A stretch of DNA of 64,000 nt from Methylophilaceae bacterium LSUCC0665 (lineage in GTDB: Bacteria > Pseudomonadota > Gammaproteobacteria > Burkholderiales > Methylophilaceae). The notes below the pieces were generated by a model that made no database searches, was not told the DNA's origin, and worked only from the letters and a program-made list of their open reading frames with translations. Location: NCBI GenBank assembly GCA_024919215.1, contig CP103437.1, forward strand, positions 434,001 to 498,000, read 5' to 3'. A program made the position numbers and the translations under genes. Shown one piece after another: positions 17,511 through 28,385 of the stretch (position 1 is the stretch's first letter; every line of letters begins with the position of its first letter).

Positions 17511-18314
17511 ATGGAAAAAACCTACGAGATTAGATCTGATCAATCAATTGAGCTATTAAAAGAGCTTCATATTTTGACTCGTGATCAGAAGCTCAATCAA
17601 GATTCCAGAAGAAAATTAAAGCAAATTTATCATCTCACAAATTTCATCGAACCCATTATTCAAACATATGAAAATAAATCATTTACCTTAATTGATCATG
17701 GAGCGGGAAAATCTTATCTTGGATTTATTTTATATGATTTAATTATCAAAAATACATTAGGCAAAATCATTGGAGTAGAAATCAATGATGAGTTAGTGAA
17801 CAAATCAAGCCAACTGATGCAGAAATTTAAATTCTCAAACATTTCGTTTATGTCACAAGATATTGCATCTAGTAATGAAACAATTAAAAATGCAGAAATT
17901 GTAACTGCTCTGCATGCATGCGATACCGCTACAGATGACGCTATTGATTTTGCCTTACAAAAAAATGCAGACTGGCTTGTGGTTATTCCCTGTTGTCAGG
18001 CTGAAGTGTATCGACACTTGAAAAAAAATAAATCTAAGAATCTCAATCATCATTTAGTTGAATTATATCGTCACGGGATACACTCAAGAGAATTTGGCAG
18101 CATGTTAACAAATGTTTTAAGGTGTTTAAAGCTGGAATATTATGGTTTTAAAGTTACGGTAACAGAGTTGGTTGGCTGGGAACATTCTATGAAAAATGAA
18201 ATCATAATAGCTGAGAATTTAAGACAAAAGAAGTCATCTGCAGGTGATCGGATTGAAAAATTATTGGCTGATTTTGACTTATCAGAGTTACAATCTCGAT
18301 TCTTAAATATTTAA
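17511..18314 (+). CDS. SAM-dependent methyltransferase (Methyltransf_32 type)
   Basis: This 267-residue protein has a class I methyltransferase fold. Motif I reads LIDHGAGKSYLGF near residue 62. A later ALHACDTATDDAI and VVIPCCQAEVYRHL are signatures of the Methyltransf_32 family, which includes tRNA- and glutathione-related members. The substrate is unknown. There is no clear ribosome site. A TATAAT at 17491-17496 would place the transcript start about 8 bases before the ATG, so the message may be nearly leaderless. Confidence 0.8.
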   Translation: MEKTYEIRSDQSIELLKELHILTRDQKLNQDSRRKLKQIYHLTNFIEPIIQTYENKSFTLIDHGAGKSYLGFILYDLIIKNTLGKIIGVEINDELVNKSSQLMQKFKFSNISFMSQDIASSNETIKNAEIVTALHACDTATDDAIDFALQKNADWLVVIPCCQAEVYRHLKKNKSKNLNHHLVELYRHGIHSREFGSMLTNVLRCLKLEYYGFKVTVTELVGWEHSMKNEIIIAENLRQKKSSAGDRIEKLLADFDLSELQSRFLNI

Positions 18315-18334
18315 ATAACATACGGGAGATTACC

Positions 18335-18739
18335 TTGAAAAAATATTTTTTCCTTTTCTGTTTATTAACAAGCTCAGTATTCGCTAATGACTTTACAGGC
18401 ACTTACCAATGTGAAGGAAATGACGGTAGCGAAGGCGCCTACCAAGGTGAAGTTGTTATGAAAAAAATCCCTGAATTTAGTAAAGATAATTATGCAAGTT
18501 ATGACTTCGTATTAAAAGTGCCAGGCTTTGGTGATTATCATGGATTTGCGTCAGCGAATGGCCTTGATGTGGCCATTTATTTTGCATTAGATGATCGAAA
18601 AAATGAAGATTACGGCGTAGGAATTGCTAAATTTAAACAGTCAGAAAATCAATCATGGAGCTTTCATAAGTTCTATTTTGAGCCAGGCTACAAAGGTGGC
18701 AATACCGGCTTTGAAGATTGTATTCAAGTTAAAAAATAA
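18335..18739 (+). CDS. Hypothetical secreted protein
   Basis: This 134-residue product starts at TTG after a GGGAG site. The signal peptide covers residues 1-18 (cleavage after VFA). The mature domain is beta-rich with one cysteine near each end (TYQCEG near residue 25, FEDCIQ near 128) that may form a disulfide. No family is recognised. It is close to both the methyltransferase upstream and hrpA downstream, so co-transcription is likely. Confidence 0.65.
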   Translation: MKKYFFLFCLLTSSVFANDFTGTYQCEGNDGSEGAYQGEVVMKKIPEFSKDNYASYDFVLKVPGFGDYHGFASANGLDVAIYFALDDRKNEDYGVGIAKFKQSENQSWSFHKFYFEPGYKGGNTGFEDCIQVKK

Positions 18740-18750
18740 GGCATTAATTT

Positions 18751-21700
18751 ATTAATATTTTATATCCAGATTCCTTACCGGTAAGTCAAAATGTTGATGA
18801 AATCAAGAGGCTGATCGATAACAATCAAGTCATTATTTTTTGTGGTGAAACAGGTTCAGGAAAAACAACACAATTACCTAAAATCTGTCTCGATTTAGGC
18901 CGAGGACATAAAAAAATAATTGGGCATACCCAACCGAGGCGAATCGCAGCCCGCTCGGTGGCATCTAGGATAGCTGAAGAGCTTGAAGTGGACTTGGGTC
19001 AGGAGGTCGGCTTTAAAGTCCGCTTTACTGACAAAACGTCTAATAAAACCAAAATTAAAGTCATGACTGATGGGGTTCTGTTGGCTGAAACGCAAACAGA
19101 TCCTTTGCTACAAAAATATGACACTTTGATCATTGACGAGGCTCATGAGCGAAATCTTAACATCGATTTTTTGATAGGCTTTATTAAACAACTTCTTCCA
19201 AAAAGACCTGATTTAAAAATTATCATCACTAGTGCCACCATTGATATCGATAAGTTTTCAAAACACTTTGATAATGCACCTACGCTAGAGATATCAGGCA
19301 GAACATTTCCTGTCGAAACAGTTTACCGCCCAATGAAAAATAATGAACAGGAGGACATGTTATCCATTGAAGAGTCGGTGTATCAAGTGGTACAAGAAAT
19401 AGGCCGCCAATCAGGAGATATTCTGGTCTTTCTTCCTGGTGAAAAAGATATTCATGACATCCGCCGCTATTTGAATGAGGTGTTAAATCATGATTATGAG
19501 GTCCTTCCTCTTTTTTCTAGATTGCCTGTCCCCGATCAACAGAAAATATTCACGACCAGCACAAAAAAAAGAATTATTCTGACCACCAACATTGCTGAAA
19601 CATCGTTAACAGTCCCTAACATTAAATTTGTGATTGATTCAGGATTGGCGCGAGTGGTGCGATACAACCCAAGATTGCGTATCGAACAACTGCTCATTGA
19701 AAAAATTTCTCAGGCAGCTGCCAATCAGAGAACTGGGCGATGTGGACGAATAGCCCCGGGCCTGTGTTATCGATTGTATGACGAGGATGATTTCCATAGT
19801 CGCCCAGAGTATACCGATCCAGAAATAATGCGTAGTTCATTGGCTTCGGTAATCTTGAGGATGGCTAGTTTGAATTTGGGAGATGTAGAAGCCTTTCCAT
19901 TTATAGATCCTCCTTTTAAAAAATTTATTCAGGATGGTTACGACTTGTTATTTGAGCTGCATGCGGTTGAGAAAAGTCGAGCCATCACAGAGCTGGGTCG
20001 AACGATGGCTCAAATTCCAATCGACCCTGTTTTTTCCAGAATTATTATTGAGGCGTCCAAACAGCATTGCTTATCTGAGATTATTCCTATTATCGCTGCA
20101 ATTTCTGTGGCTGATCCAATTGAAAGGCCTTTTGACAAGCTGGAAGAGGCTGATAAGGCTCAAATGAATTTTCATGACCCCAGGTCAGGGTTTATAAGTT
20201 TTTACAGACTCTGGTTGCTTCTATTGGATGAGGTTAAGAGTAAGAAAATTAAAGACTTCGCAGTCTTTTGTAAAAAGTATTTTTTATCATTTACTCGGAT
20301 GCGTGAGTGGCAAGAGATGCATAAACAGCTTATGCAAATCGTCGAGGAATTGGGTTATCGGTTAAATAAAAAAGAATCAACTTATGATCAGATACATCAA
20401 TCTTTATTATCTGGTCTTTTAAGGAATATTGGTTTTAAAGAAGTTGAATCTAATTATTATTTAGGATGTAAAAGTTTAAGGTTTCTTATTGGGCCCAAGC
20501 TGTTTAGAAATAAAAAATTTAAATGGATTATGGCTGCGGAAATTATTGATACCGGTAAATTCTATGCACAGTGCATCGCTGAAATTAATGACCAGTGGAT
20601 TGAAAAATATGCAGAACATCTTCTTGAGGCTGAATATTCAAATCCTAGATTTAATAAAAAATTAATTCGTGTAGATGCCACACAGAAACTATCATTATTT
20701 GGCCTAGTGATCGTTCCTGACAGGACCATTCATTACGGGCCAATTAATCCAGAATTAGCTAAATCTATATTTATCCGTCAAGGAATAGTTGAAAACCAAT
20801 ATATTAGTCCAGGACTTTTTTGGAAAGAAAATCAAAAACTGATTAAAGAAATTGAGAGCTTAGAACATAAATCAAGAAGAAGAGACATACTGATTAACGA
20901 CGATGTGCTATTTGATTTTTACGATGAAAAAATTAATGAAAATATCATTAATGCTGCTGGATTTGAACATTGGCGAAAGGGGGTTGAAAAACACCAACCG
21001 CAATTTCTATTCTTAACAAAAGAATATTTGATGCAGCATAGTGCCAAAGATATTACAGAAACTGTGTACCCTAATTCCCTCACCATTAACCAGCAAAAGT
21101 ATCAATTGAAATATCATTTTGAACCCAATCATCCTCGTGACGGATTAACAATTGCAATCCCTTTAACTAACTTAAATTTAATTGATAGTTCAGCATTAGA
21201 CTGGTTGGTACCTGGGCTGTTAAAAGAAAAGATTACATGGTCATTTAAAAATTTACCCAAAGATATTCGTAGAAAATGTATTCCGGTGAAAGATTGGCTA
21301 GATAAATTCCTAGATTTTCCAAGGCAGGGAAGTTTTAAGGAAACATTTAATCGTTTTATTTGGAAATATGTTGACCCTCATTTTTTGATGACAGATGATT
21401 ATTTTGATTCGATCCCGAGTCATTTAAAAATTAAATATGAAGTCATCAACGATCAAGGAAAGATGATTGATCTTAATGAAGATCTTGATTTATTAAAAAA
21501 AGAAAATAAAAAAAATGTTGAGGCGGTGGTTGAACGAATTCAATTTAATATAGAACAGGCAGGAATTATGATTTGGCCGATAGACGAATTACCTATAAAG
21601 GTTGAGCAAACCATTAATGGGAAAAAATTTGAGGCCTATCCAGCATTTGTTGATTATCATAATTCGATATCCATCGAAGTGTTTGATAACCCTAAACGTG

Positions 21701-22422
21701 CAGAGCAATATCATTTTCAAGGGCTCAAAAGGTTAATTTATTTTCATTTTAAGGAGCGCTTTAAGCGAATCCAAAAAATACCACCTGATCTGTCTGAAGC
21801 AGCAATCGCCTTGTCGACTCAAATTCCTCCCAAAGATTTAATGGAAAACTTTTGTGATGTAATTGTTGATGAAATCATTGGTCAGAAGATTAATATAAGA
21901 AAACAAATTGATTATGAACAATTGATCAATGAAGGCAGAAATAACTTACCGAAAATGATTGATCATATGACATTGCATCTCATTAAAATTGCTTCTATCT
22001 ATAAAGAGATTCAAAAGTTACGACTATCGCAAAGTTATATTGAGGAAATTGAGGATGATATCGTGGAGCAGTTAGAAGCCCTATTGCCCCCTTATGAAAA
22101 ACCACTTTTTCAATATGACAAACTCCAATTTATTCCAAAATACCTAGAAGCTCTGAAATTACGTATTGAAAAATATCCACAACGAATAGATCATGATCAA
22201 GAGTGCATCTCACAATACAACCGAATTAAAAATAAATGGGTAGAAAAGGTATTGGGTTTTGTTGAAAATGATTTAGAAATACCAGAAGCATTCATTAACT
22301 TTCAATGGAAACTTCAAGAGTTGAGAGTGTCTTTTTTTGCTCAGGAGCTTAAAACCAACTATCCGATCTCGGTTAAGCGGATGGATAAAGAATGGGCGCA
22401 AATGATCAGGGATTATCAATAA
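18751..22422 (+). CDS. hrpA: ATP-dependent RNA helicase HrpA, apparent ATT start
   Basis: This DEAH-box helicase has about 1223 residues. Homology begins well before any ATG/GTG. Translation from the ATT at 18751 gives a segment ending LPVSQNVDEIKRLI, then Walker A CGETGSGKTTQLPK near residue 31, which aligns with HrpA. A GTG at 18958 would cut off the P-loop and cannot be the start. An AAGG site lies 9 bases before the ATT; the in-frame ATT at 18757 and CTG at 18811 are alternatives. DEAH (near 130), SATID and the helicase C-terminal QRTGRCGR follow, then the long HrpA-specific C-terminal region. HrpA resolves stalled ribosomes in E. coli. Confidence 0.9.
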   Translation: MNILYPDSLPVSQNVDEIKRLIDNNQVIIFCGETGSGKTTQLPKICLDLGRGHKKIIGHTQPRRIAARSVASRIAEELEVDLGQEVGFKVRFTDKTSNKTKIKVMTDGVLLAETQTDPLLQKYDTLIIDEAHERNLNIDFLIGFIKQLLPKRPDLKIIITSATIDIDKFSKHFDNAPTLEISGRTFPVETVYRPMKNNEQEDMLSIEESVYQVVQEIGRQSGDILVFLPGEKDIHDIRRYLNEVLNHDYEVLPLFSRLPVPDQQKIFTTSTKKRIILTTNIAETSLTVPNIKFVIDSGLARVVRYNPRLRIEQLLIEKISQAAANQRTGRCGRIAPGLCYRLYDEDDFHSRPEYTDPEIMRSSLASVILRMASLNLGDVEAFPFIDPPFKKFIQDGYDLLFELHAVEKSRAITELGRTMAQIPIDPVFSRIIIEASKQHCLSEIIPIIAAISVADPIERPFDKLEEADKAQMNFHDPRSGFISFYRLWLLLLDEVKSKKIKDFAVFCKKYFLSFTRMREWQEMHKQLMQIVEELGYRLNKKESTYDQIHQSLLSGLLRNIGFKEVESNYYLGCKSLRFLIGPKLFRNKKFKWIMAAEIIDTGKFYAQCIAEINDQWIEKYAEHLLEAEYSNPRFNKKLIRVDATQKLSLFGLVIVPDRTIHYGPINPELAKSIFIRQGIVENQYISPGLFWKENQKLIKEIESLEHKSRRRDILINDDVLFDFYDEKINENIINAAGFEHWRKGVEKHQPQFLFLTKEYLMQHSAKDITETVYPNSLTINQQKYQLKYHFEPNHPRDGLTIAIPLTNLNLIDSSALDWLVPGLLKEKITWSFKNLPKDIRRKCIPVKDWLDKFLDFPRQGSFKETFNRFIWKYVDPHFLMTDDYFDSIPSHLKIKYEVINDQGKMIDLNEDLDLLKKENKKNVEAVVERIQFNIEQAGIMIWPIDELPIKVEQTINGKKFEAYPAFVDYHNSISIEVFDNPKRAEQYHFQGLKRLIYFHFKERFKRIQKIPPDLSEAAIALSTQIPPKDLMENFCDVIVDEIIGQKINIRKQIDYEQLINEGRNNLPKMIDHMTLHLIKIASIYKEIQKLRLSQSYIEEIEDDIVEQLEALLPPYEKPLFQYDKLQFIPKYLEALKLRIEKYPQRIDHDQECISQYNRIKNKWVEKVLGFVENDLEIPEAFINFQWKLQELRVSFFAQELKTNYPISVKRMDKEWAQMIRDYQ

Positions 22423-23181
22423 TTGAAAGTGAATCTAAAAAAATTACCTGTTGAAATTAGTCAGACGGATCGATTTCGTTCTCTTCATCTTGAGACTGAC
22501 TCCATTCAAAGTTCAATGGATATTTCGGACCCGGTTCATCTAACTTTAAAATATACACAAGTGACAGCACTGCTTCTTTTGTTTAAAAGACATCCAAAAA
22601 ATATCACCATCCTTGGTTTAGGTGCGGGATCATTAACAAAATTTTTTTTCTATTTATGTGCCAAAACCAAAATACAAACAATTGAAATTAACAGGCAGGT
22701 AATCAATGTGGCTAGAATGATGTTTGAAGTCCCCAAAGATACCTCAAGACATAAAGTCATTGAGCAGGATGCAATGGAATTTCTAATAAACAAGAATAAG
22801 CTTGTGGTATTAATCTCAGACTTATTTGACGGCTATGGTATTCCTAAACAATTCACGCAAAAAAAATATTTTCAAATTTGTCATGACAGAATTATAAAAC
22901 AAGGAATTTTTATAATTAATTTATGGGGTTCTGATAAAAATACACCCAAGTATATTCGTGAACTCAAGCATATTTTCTCCAAAGTAATAGTTGTTGAATC
23001 AGATGATCCAGGAAATATTATGGTGTTTTGTTTTAAGGAGGGTTTTAAATTTTTGTCAAATAAACAAATGCAATATCGATTAAAGCTTTTACAAACAAAA
23101 ATAAATTTTGATTTAAACTTTTTTTATAAGAGAATGCTGAAAAGAAATAAACAATTATTTGAGAATATACATTGTCACTAG
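22423..23181 (+). CDS. Spermidine-synthase-like methyltransferase-fold protein
   Basis: This 252-residue protein starts at TTG immediately after the hrpA stop. It has the spermidine/spermine synthase Rossmann core: ILGLGAGSLTKFF (about 60-72), IETIEIN-like acidic strand end TIEIN near 87, then the QDAMEFL and LISDLFDGYG segments that match the catalytic region. The N-terminal beta hairpin domain is reduced. No SAM decarboxylase is nearby, and the family contains many members that are not polyamine synthases. Function is therefore open. It overlaps the following rlmL-type gene by 10 bases. Confidence 0.7.
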   Translation: MKVNLKKLPVEISQTDRFRSLHLETDSIQSSMDISDPVHLTLKYTQVTALLLLFKRHPKNITILGLGAGSLTKFFFYLCAKTKIQTIEINRQVINVARMMFEVPKDTSRHKVIEQDAMEFLINKNKLVVLISDLFDGYGIPKQFTQKKYFQICHDRIIKQGIFIINLWGSDKNTPKYIRELKHIFSKVIVVESDDPGNIMVFCFKEGFKFLSNKQMQYRLKLLQTKINFDLNFFYKRMLKRNKQLFENIHCH

Positions 23182-24335
23182 AAAAAATTTCCCTGTTTGC
23201 TACATGCCCTAGAGGATTAGAAAAATTCCTTTTTAACGAAATCAGAACACTGGATGGCCAAAAAATAAAAGTTCATGATGGTGGGGTGTCGTTTAATGGG
23301 ACTCAAAATATCATGTACTCATTGAATTTGACCTCAAGGTATGCCACTAGAATTCTCAAACGATTATCGTATGGTCAGTTCAAATCTGAAAATGACCTGT
23401 ATCAACTGGCAATGAAAGTGAAATGGGACGATATTTTTTCGGTGAATAAAACCATAAAAGTCTCAACAACCTCAATCAAAACATCCCTAAAGAGTATCGA
23501 TTTTGTCACCCTAAAAATTAAAGATGCCATTTGCGATGTCTTTAATCAAAAATATAAACAGCGTCCTAATGTGGATGTGAGAGACCCTGATATTAAGGTC
23601 CATCTTTTTTTGGAAAAGAATAATTTTATTATTTATATTGATTCATCTGGCAAACCATTGTATCAAAGAGGATACCGTCAAAAAACAATCGAGGCTCCTT
23701 TAAAAGAAAATCTTGCAGCAGGGATTATTACTTTATCTGGTTGGGATTTTAAGGAGCCACTCTTAGACCCGATGTGTGGCAGTGGCACCCTCCCGATTGA
23801 GGCTGCCATGATGGCATTAAATATTTACCCTGGAATGAACCGCACTTTTGGATTTAACCATTGGCATGACTTTGATAAAGAGGTATTTCACAAAATTAAA
23901 GTTGAGTTAAAAGAAAAGCAAATAGAAAAAGAATTAAATATTTATGCATCTGATATTGATCGCCAAGCGTTTAATGCGGCATCAACTAATATCGACCAGA
24001 TGGGATTAAAGCCCTATATACGAATTAATAACCGTCGTTTTGAAACATCGAATGCACCTAATGATCATGGAGTTATTGTCTGTAACCCACCTTACGGGGT
24101 GAGGTTGGAGGAGTCTGAAAAGCTCCGTGAAAATTATCAACAATGGGGATCTGTTTTAAAAAAAGAATTTTCAAGTTGGAGAGCTTATTTTATAAGCAAT
24201 GATATGGCCTTTCCAAAAGGCTTAAGATTGTCACCGAGTAAAAAGACCCCGCTTTTTAACGGGGCCTTAGATTGTCGATTGTTTGAGTTTGTGATGGTTT
24301 CAGGGAGTAATCGTAAGCTTAAGCAAGAGCATTAA
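23172..24335 (+). CDS. rlmL: 23S rRNA guanine-N2 methyltransferase, RlmL N-terminal type
   Basis: This 387-residue protein starts at TTG. It has the THUMP RNA-binding domain (about 50-160) followed by the COG0116 methyltransferase core with LLDPMCGSGTLPIEAAM near 196 and the catalytic NPPYG near 303. It lacks the C-terminal RlmK half of the E. coli fused enzyme, which is usual outside gammaproteobacteria. It should methylate G2445 of 23S rRNA. The last 17 bases overlap the convergent tpx, and the tpx terminator hairpin lies inside this coding region. Confidence 0.88.
   Translation: MSLEKISLFATCPRGLEKFLFNEIRTLDGQKIKVHDGGVSFNGTQNIMYSLNLTSRYATRILKRLSYGQFKSENDLYQLAMKVKWDDIFSVNKTIKVSTTSIKTSLKSIDFVTLKIKDAICDVFNQKYKQRPNVDVRDPDIKVHLFLEKNNFIIYIDSSGKPLYQRGYRQKTIEAPLKENLAAGIITLSGWDFKEPLLDPMCGSGTLPIEAAMMALNIYPGMNRTFGFNHWHDFDKEVFHKIKVELKEKQIEKELNIYASDIDRQAFNAASTNIDQMGLKPYIRINNRRFETSNAPNDHGVIVCNPPYGVRLEESEKLRENYQQWGSVLKKEFSSWRAYFISNDMAFPKGLRLSPSKKTPLFNGALDCRLFEFVMVSGSNRKLKQEH
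24241..24266 (-). terminator. Probable terminator of tpx, embedded in the rlmL coding region
   Basis: Read on the minus strand, CCCCG...CGGGG form a stem (extendable by one wobble and one T-A pair to a 4-base A loop), followed by TCTTTTTAC. It lies about 55 bases past the tpx stop in the tpx direction and within the 3' end of rlmL. Confidence 0.55.
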
Positions 24336-24822
24336 GCGCACTATCATAATCTGGTTCTTCGGTGATTTCTGAGACCAGCTCACTATGCAACACGATATTA
24401 TTTTCATCGACCACAATAACTGCCCTTGAAGTCAGCCCTTGTAGACTTGAATTGTTGATTGCAACACCAAATGTATTAGCAAAACCAGTAATATCTCTAA
24501 AAGCAGATAATGTTTCAATATTTTCTACTCCTTCGGCGCCGCAAAATCTTTTCTGCGCAAATGGCAAGTCTGCCGAAATACATAAGACAACAGTGTTATT
24601 CAATTTTGCTGCCTCATCATTAAATCGTTTGACCGAGAGTGCACAGGTTGGCGTATCAATACTAGGAAAAATATTAAGTATTTTTCTTTTGCCAGCATAA
24701 CTTTCTAGTGACATATTTTCTCTTTTTTGATTAGCAAGATTAAAATCTGCAATTGAGGTCCCTTTTTCAGGAAACTGACCCCCAATTTCAACTGGATCTC
24801 CTTTGAGTGTAACTGATGACAT
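24319..24822 (-). CDS. tpx: Thiol peroxidase Tpx
   Basis: This 167-residue peroxiredoxin of the Tpx subfamily starts at the ATG before SSVTLKGDPVEIGG. A GGAGAG site precedes it, so the ATG four codons earlier is unlikely. The peroxidatic cysteine is in SIDTPTCALSVK (near residue 58), and the resolving cysteine is in KRFCGAEG (near residue 92), as in the atypical two-Cys Tpx. It reduces lipid and hydrogen peroxides using thioredoxin. Length fits. It overlaps rlmL tail-to-tail by 17 bases. Confidence 0.95.
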   Translation of the reverse strand: MSSVTLKGDPVEIGGQFPEKGTSIADFNLANQKRENMSLESYAGKRKILNIFPSIDTPTCALSVKRFNDEAAKLNNTVVLCISADLPFAQKRFCGAEGVENIETLSAFRDITGFANTFGVAINNSSLQGLTSRAVIVVDENNIVLHSELVSEITEEPDYDSALNALA

Positions 24823-24885
24823 TTTTCTCTCCATAAAGTCTTAAAGATATCGCGAATAAATAAAGATATCAGGTAAAATTAAAAC

Positions 24886-27800
24886 ATGCAAAGTAATTCA
24901 GAATCCAAGTTTATTCACCTTAGATGTCACAGCGAATATTCAATAACAGACGGTATTGTTAGGCTTAGCGATTATGTTTCTTTAGCAAATGAATTAGAAT
25001 TAGAATCACTTGCAATAAGTGACCTAAGTAATATTTTTGCTGCGGTTAAATTTTTTAAATTGGCGACCAGCAACGGCATCAAGCCAATCATAGGAGCAGA
25101 TGTTTATATTGAGAATGAAGACAATCGTGATCAACCGAGTCGTCTGTTATTGATCTGCCAAAATAAACAAGGTTATCTTAACTTATCAAAATTACTTTCA
25201 AAAGCTTATACAGAAAACCAATATAGAGATCGACCAGAAATTAAGTATGAGTGGTTATGTTCAGATTTAAACCATGGGTTAATTTGTCTTTCAGGTTTTA
25301 ATTTTGGGGCGATTGGTCAAAATCTCCTTTCTCAAAAAAAAGAAAAGTCGGTCAGCTTGGCTAGACAATTAAAAGAAGCTTTTGATGATCGATTTTATCT
25401 TGAGGTACAGCGTTATGAGGTAGCAAAAAAGGCTGAAGAACAGGAAAATTTAGTGTTATCTACAGCGCAACTTGCATATGAACTAGATATTCCATTAGTC
25501 GCTACCCAGCCGATACAGTTCATTAAGAAAGAAGACTTTCAGGCACACGAGGCTAAAACTTGTATCGCAGATGGCTACGTACTGGGTGATCAGCGAAGAC
25601 CTAAAAATTTTACTGCTGAACAATACTTCAAAACTCCTGATGAAATGGTGACTTTATTTGAGGATATTCCATCAGCAATTTCCAATACCCTAGAAATTGC
25701 AAAAAGATGTAATTTTGAGTTTGAGTTAGGGAATGTTTTCCTGCCTGACTTTCCAATTCCTGAAGGATTAACCATTAATGAGTATTTGGAGAAAACTGCC
25801 ATTAGTGGTTTAGCAAAAAAACTTAAAACTTTATATCCAGAAGTTGAGAATTTTCAAACCCAAGAAAAAAAGTACCTGGAACGATTACATTTTGAGATTA
25901 ATGTTATCAATCAAATGGGATATGCTGGTTATTTCTTAATCGTTGCAGATTTTATTAATTGGGCAAAAGAAAATAATGTACCCGTAGGGCCGGGCAGGGG
26001 TTCTGGCGCTGGTTCTGTAGTGGCTTTTGCCTTAGGCATCACTGACCTTGACCCACTCTCCTACAACTTACTGTTCGAGCGATTTTTGAATCCTGAGCGG
26101 GTTTCCATGCCAGATTTTGATATTGATTTTTGCCAAGAGGGTCGAGACCGAGTCATTGAGTATGTGAAGCAGCGGTATGGATATGATGCTGTTAGTCAGA
26201 TCGTTACCTTTGGTACCATGGCAGCCAGGGCAGTGATCAGAGATGTTGGTCGAGTTCTAGATTTACCTTTTCCTTTTGTTGACAGTATTGCCAAGCTCAT
26301 TCCCATGGAATTGGGCATCACTCTCAAAGACGCCATTGAAAAAGAAGAACAAATTCAACAAAGAATAAAAAAAGAAGAAGAGGTAAAAGAGCTTTTTGAT
26401 CTTGCCCTTAAGCTAGAGGGATTGGTCAGAAATGTGGGGATGCATGCAGGAGGTGTTCTTATTGCTCCAGGAAAAATTTCAGACTACTCTCCTCTCTATT
26501 GCCAAGAAGGTGGGGAGGGGATGGTGAGCCAATTTGACAAAGATGACGTGGAGTCAATCGGACTCATTAAATTTGATTTTCTTGGTTTAAGAACATTGAC
26601 AATTCTTTCTATCGCTCTCAATAACGCTAATAAAATGAGAGCTTCAGAAGGAAAATCACCCATTCATTTAGATGATATTCCGCTTGACGATGAAGCGACT
26701 TTTGAGTGGCTGAGTAATGCGAACACGACCGCAGTGTTCCAATTAGAATCAAGAGGCATGAAGGATATGCTGAAACAGGCGAAACCGGATTGCTTTGAGG
26801 ATATTATCGCCTTGGTCGCATTATATCGTCCTGGCCCCATGGATTTGATTCCAGATTTCTGTAAAAGAAAACACGGACAACAATTGGTGTCCTATCCCCA
26901 TCCGTCAACAGAAGGTATCTTAAAAGAAACCTATGGGATTGCGGTTTATCAAGAACAGGTGATGCAAATTGCACAGACGGTTGCCGGATATACTTTGGGT
27001 GGTGCTGATCTCTTAAGACGGGCCATGGGTAAGAAAAAAGTGGAAGAAATGGATGCCCAGCGTGAGGTGTTTATTCAAGGAGCCACTCAAAATGGCTTAG
27101 AAAAACAACAAGCCTCAAATCTATTTGACTTGTTGGAAAAGTTTGCCGGTTATGGTTTTAATAAATCTCATGCGGCTGCATACGCAAAAATAGCATACCA
27201 GACAGCTTATCTTAAAAGGCATTACACCTCATCATTTATCGCAGCCTCAATGTCTGCAGATATGAATAATACCGACAATATTGCGCTCTTATTCGATGAC
27301 TGTGTACTGAATAAAATTAAACTACTGCCACCATCAATCAATAACAGTGTATTTAGATTTCAACCACTAAACGATCAAGAGATCCTTTATGGATTAGGAG
27401 CTATCAAAGGAACAGGGTTGGCTGCGATTGAAGTTATTTTGGAGGATAGAAATACCAATGGACCATACCAATCTCTATTTGAGTTTTGTGCACGACTTGA
27501 TCTTCGAAAGGTAAACCGAAAAGTAATAGAGTCATTGATTCGTGCCGGTGCATTTGATGAATTAGAGAAAAATAGAGCTTCCCTATTAGCCTCGATTAAT
27601 CAGGCCATCTCTCTTGCGGAACAATCAAAATCACATTTGGGGCAAGACTCTTTATTTGGTGAAGAAGCCAACAAAGAAGTCACTAATTATGTTGTAACAG
27701 ATGAGTGGGATAGTAAAAGACAAATATATGAGGAGAAAGTGGCTTTAGGTTTTTATTACAGTGGTCACCCTTTTTCCTATTACAAAGAAATGGTTCGGGC

Positions 27801-28356
27801 AATGTTCCCTCAGTCGTTGCGTGATGCGAGACCATCCAATAATAATCAATGGTTGTCTGGCGTAGTGATGGCGGTCAGAAATAGAATGACTCAGCGTGGC
27901 AAAATTGCCATCGTGACCCTTGATGACGGTGAAGGTAGGTTGGATATGATTGTTGGCAGTAAATTATTATCGACGGTTTACCCACTGATCAAAGATGATC
28001 AATTATTGATTGTGGAGGGCAAAGTCAGTCCAGATGAATTTACTGGAGGCAATCGTGTATCCGCGGTGAATATTTTTGATCTACTGACCGTGCAAAGTCG
28101 AAAAACCAAACAAATTAAAATTAATGTGGGTGAGAATCTCAATCCTGAGCAGCTCAAGTTATTACTCAAACCATACAGCAATGGTGCCTATCCGAGAGAG
28201 ATTGGCAGATGTCCGGTGGTGATTGAATATCAAAATCAAGACGGATCTGCAGAAATTAAATTGGGTGATAATTGGGCTGTTGCCCCGCATGAAAATCTCA
28301 TCTTTGATTTGAAGAAATCATTTCAAGATGAGAATGTTAAAATCATTTATAATTAG
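24886..28356 (+). CDS. dnaE: DNA polymerase III alpha subunit
   Basis: This 1156-residue replicative polymerase subunit begins with the PHP domain ([15 protein letters not shown]). It continues with the polymerase core: [16 protein letters not shown] near 365, the catalytic aspartates in [13 protein letters not shown] near 405, and [13 protein letters not shown] near 762. The helix-hairpin-helix region and the C-terminal OB fold ([11 protein letters not shown] onward) follow. Length fits the proteobacterial dnaE1. The ATG has only a weak AGG upstream. It is followed 29 bases later by accA, the usual betaproteobacterial order. Confidence 0.97.
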   Translation: MQSNSESKFIHLRCHSEYSITDGIVRLSDYVSLANELELESLAISDLSNIFAAVKFFKLATSNGIKPIIGADVYIENEDNRDQPSRLLLICQNKQGYLNLSKLLSKAYTENQYRDRPEIKYEWLCSDLNHGLICLSGFNFGAIGQNLLSQKKEKSVSLARQLKEAFDDRFYLEVQRYEVAKKAEEQENLVLSTAQLAYELDIPLVATQPIQFIKKEDFQAHEAKTCIADGYVLGDQRRPKNFTAEQYFKTPDEMVTLFEDIPSAISNTLEIAKRCNFEFELGNVFLPDFPIPEGLTINEYLEKTAISGLAKKLKTLYPEVENFQTQEKKYLERLHFEINVINQMGYAGYFLIVADFINWAKENNVPVGPGRGSGAGSVVAFALGITDLDPLSYNLLFERFLNPERVSMPDFDIDFCQEGRDRVIEYVKQRYGYDAVSQIVTFGTMAARAVIRDVGRVLDLPFPFVDSIAKLIPMELGITLKDAIEKEEQIQQRIKKEEEVKELFDLALKLEGLVRNVGMHAGGVLIAPGKISDYSPLYCQEGGEGMVSQFDKDDVESIGLIKFDFLGLRTLTILSIALNNANKMRASEGKSPIHLDDIPLDDEATFEWLSNANTTAVFQLESRGMKDMLKQAKPDCFEDIIALVALYRPGPMDLIPDFCKRKHGQQLVSYPHPSTEGILKETYGIAVYQEQVMQIAQTVAGYTLGGADLLRRAMGKKKVEEMDAQREVFIQGATQNGLEKQQASNLFDLLEKFAGYGFNKSHAAAYAKIAYQTAYLKRHYTSSFIAASMSADMNNTDNIALLFDDCVLNKIKLLPPSINNSVFRFQPLNDQEILYGLGAIKGTGLAAIEVILEDRNTNGPYQSLFEFCARLDLRKVNRKVIESLIRAGAFDELEKNRASLLASINQAISLAEQSKSHLGQDSLFGEEANKEVTNYVVTDEWDSKRQIYEEKVALGFYYSGHPFSYYKEMVRAMFPQSLRDARPSNNNQWLSGVVMAVRNRMTQRGKIAIVTLDDGEGRLDMIVGSKLLSTVYPLIKDDQLLIVEGKVSPDEFTGGNRVSAVNIFDLLTVQSRKTKQIKINVGENLNPEQLKLLLKPYSNGAYPREIGRCPVVIEYQNQDGSAEIKLGDNWAVAPHENLIFDLKKSFQDENVKIIYN

Positions 28357-28385
28357 CATCGTATAAGAGAATAGATAATCTGATT

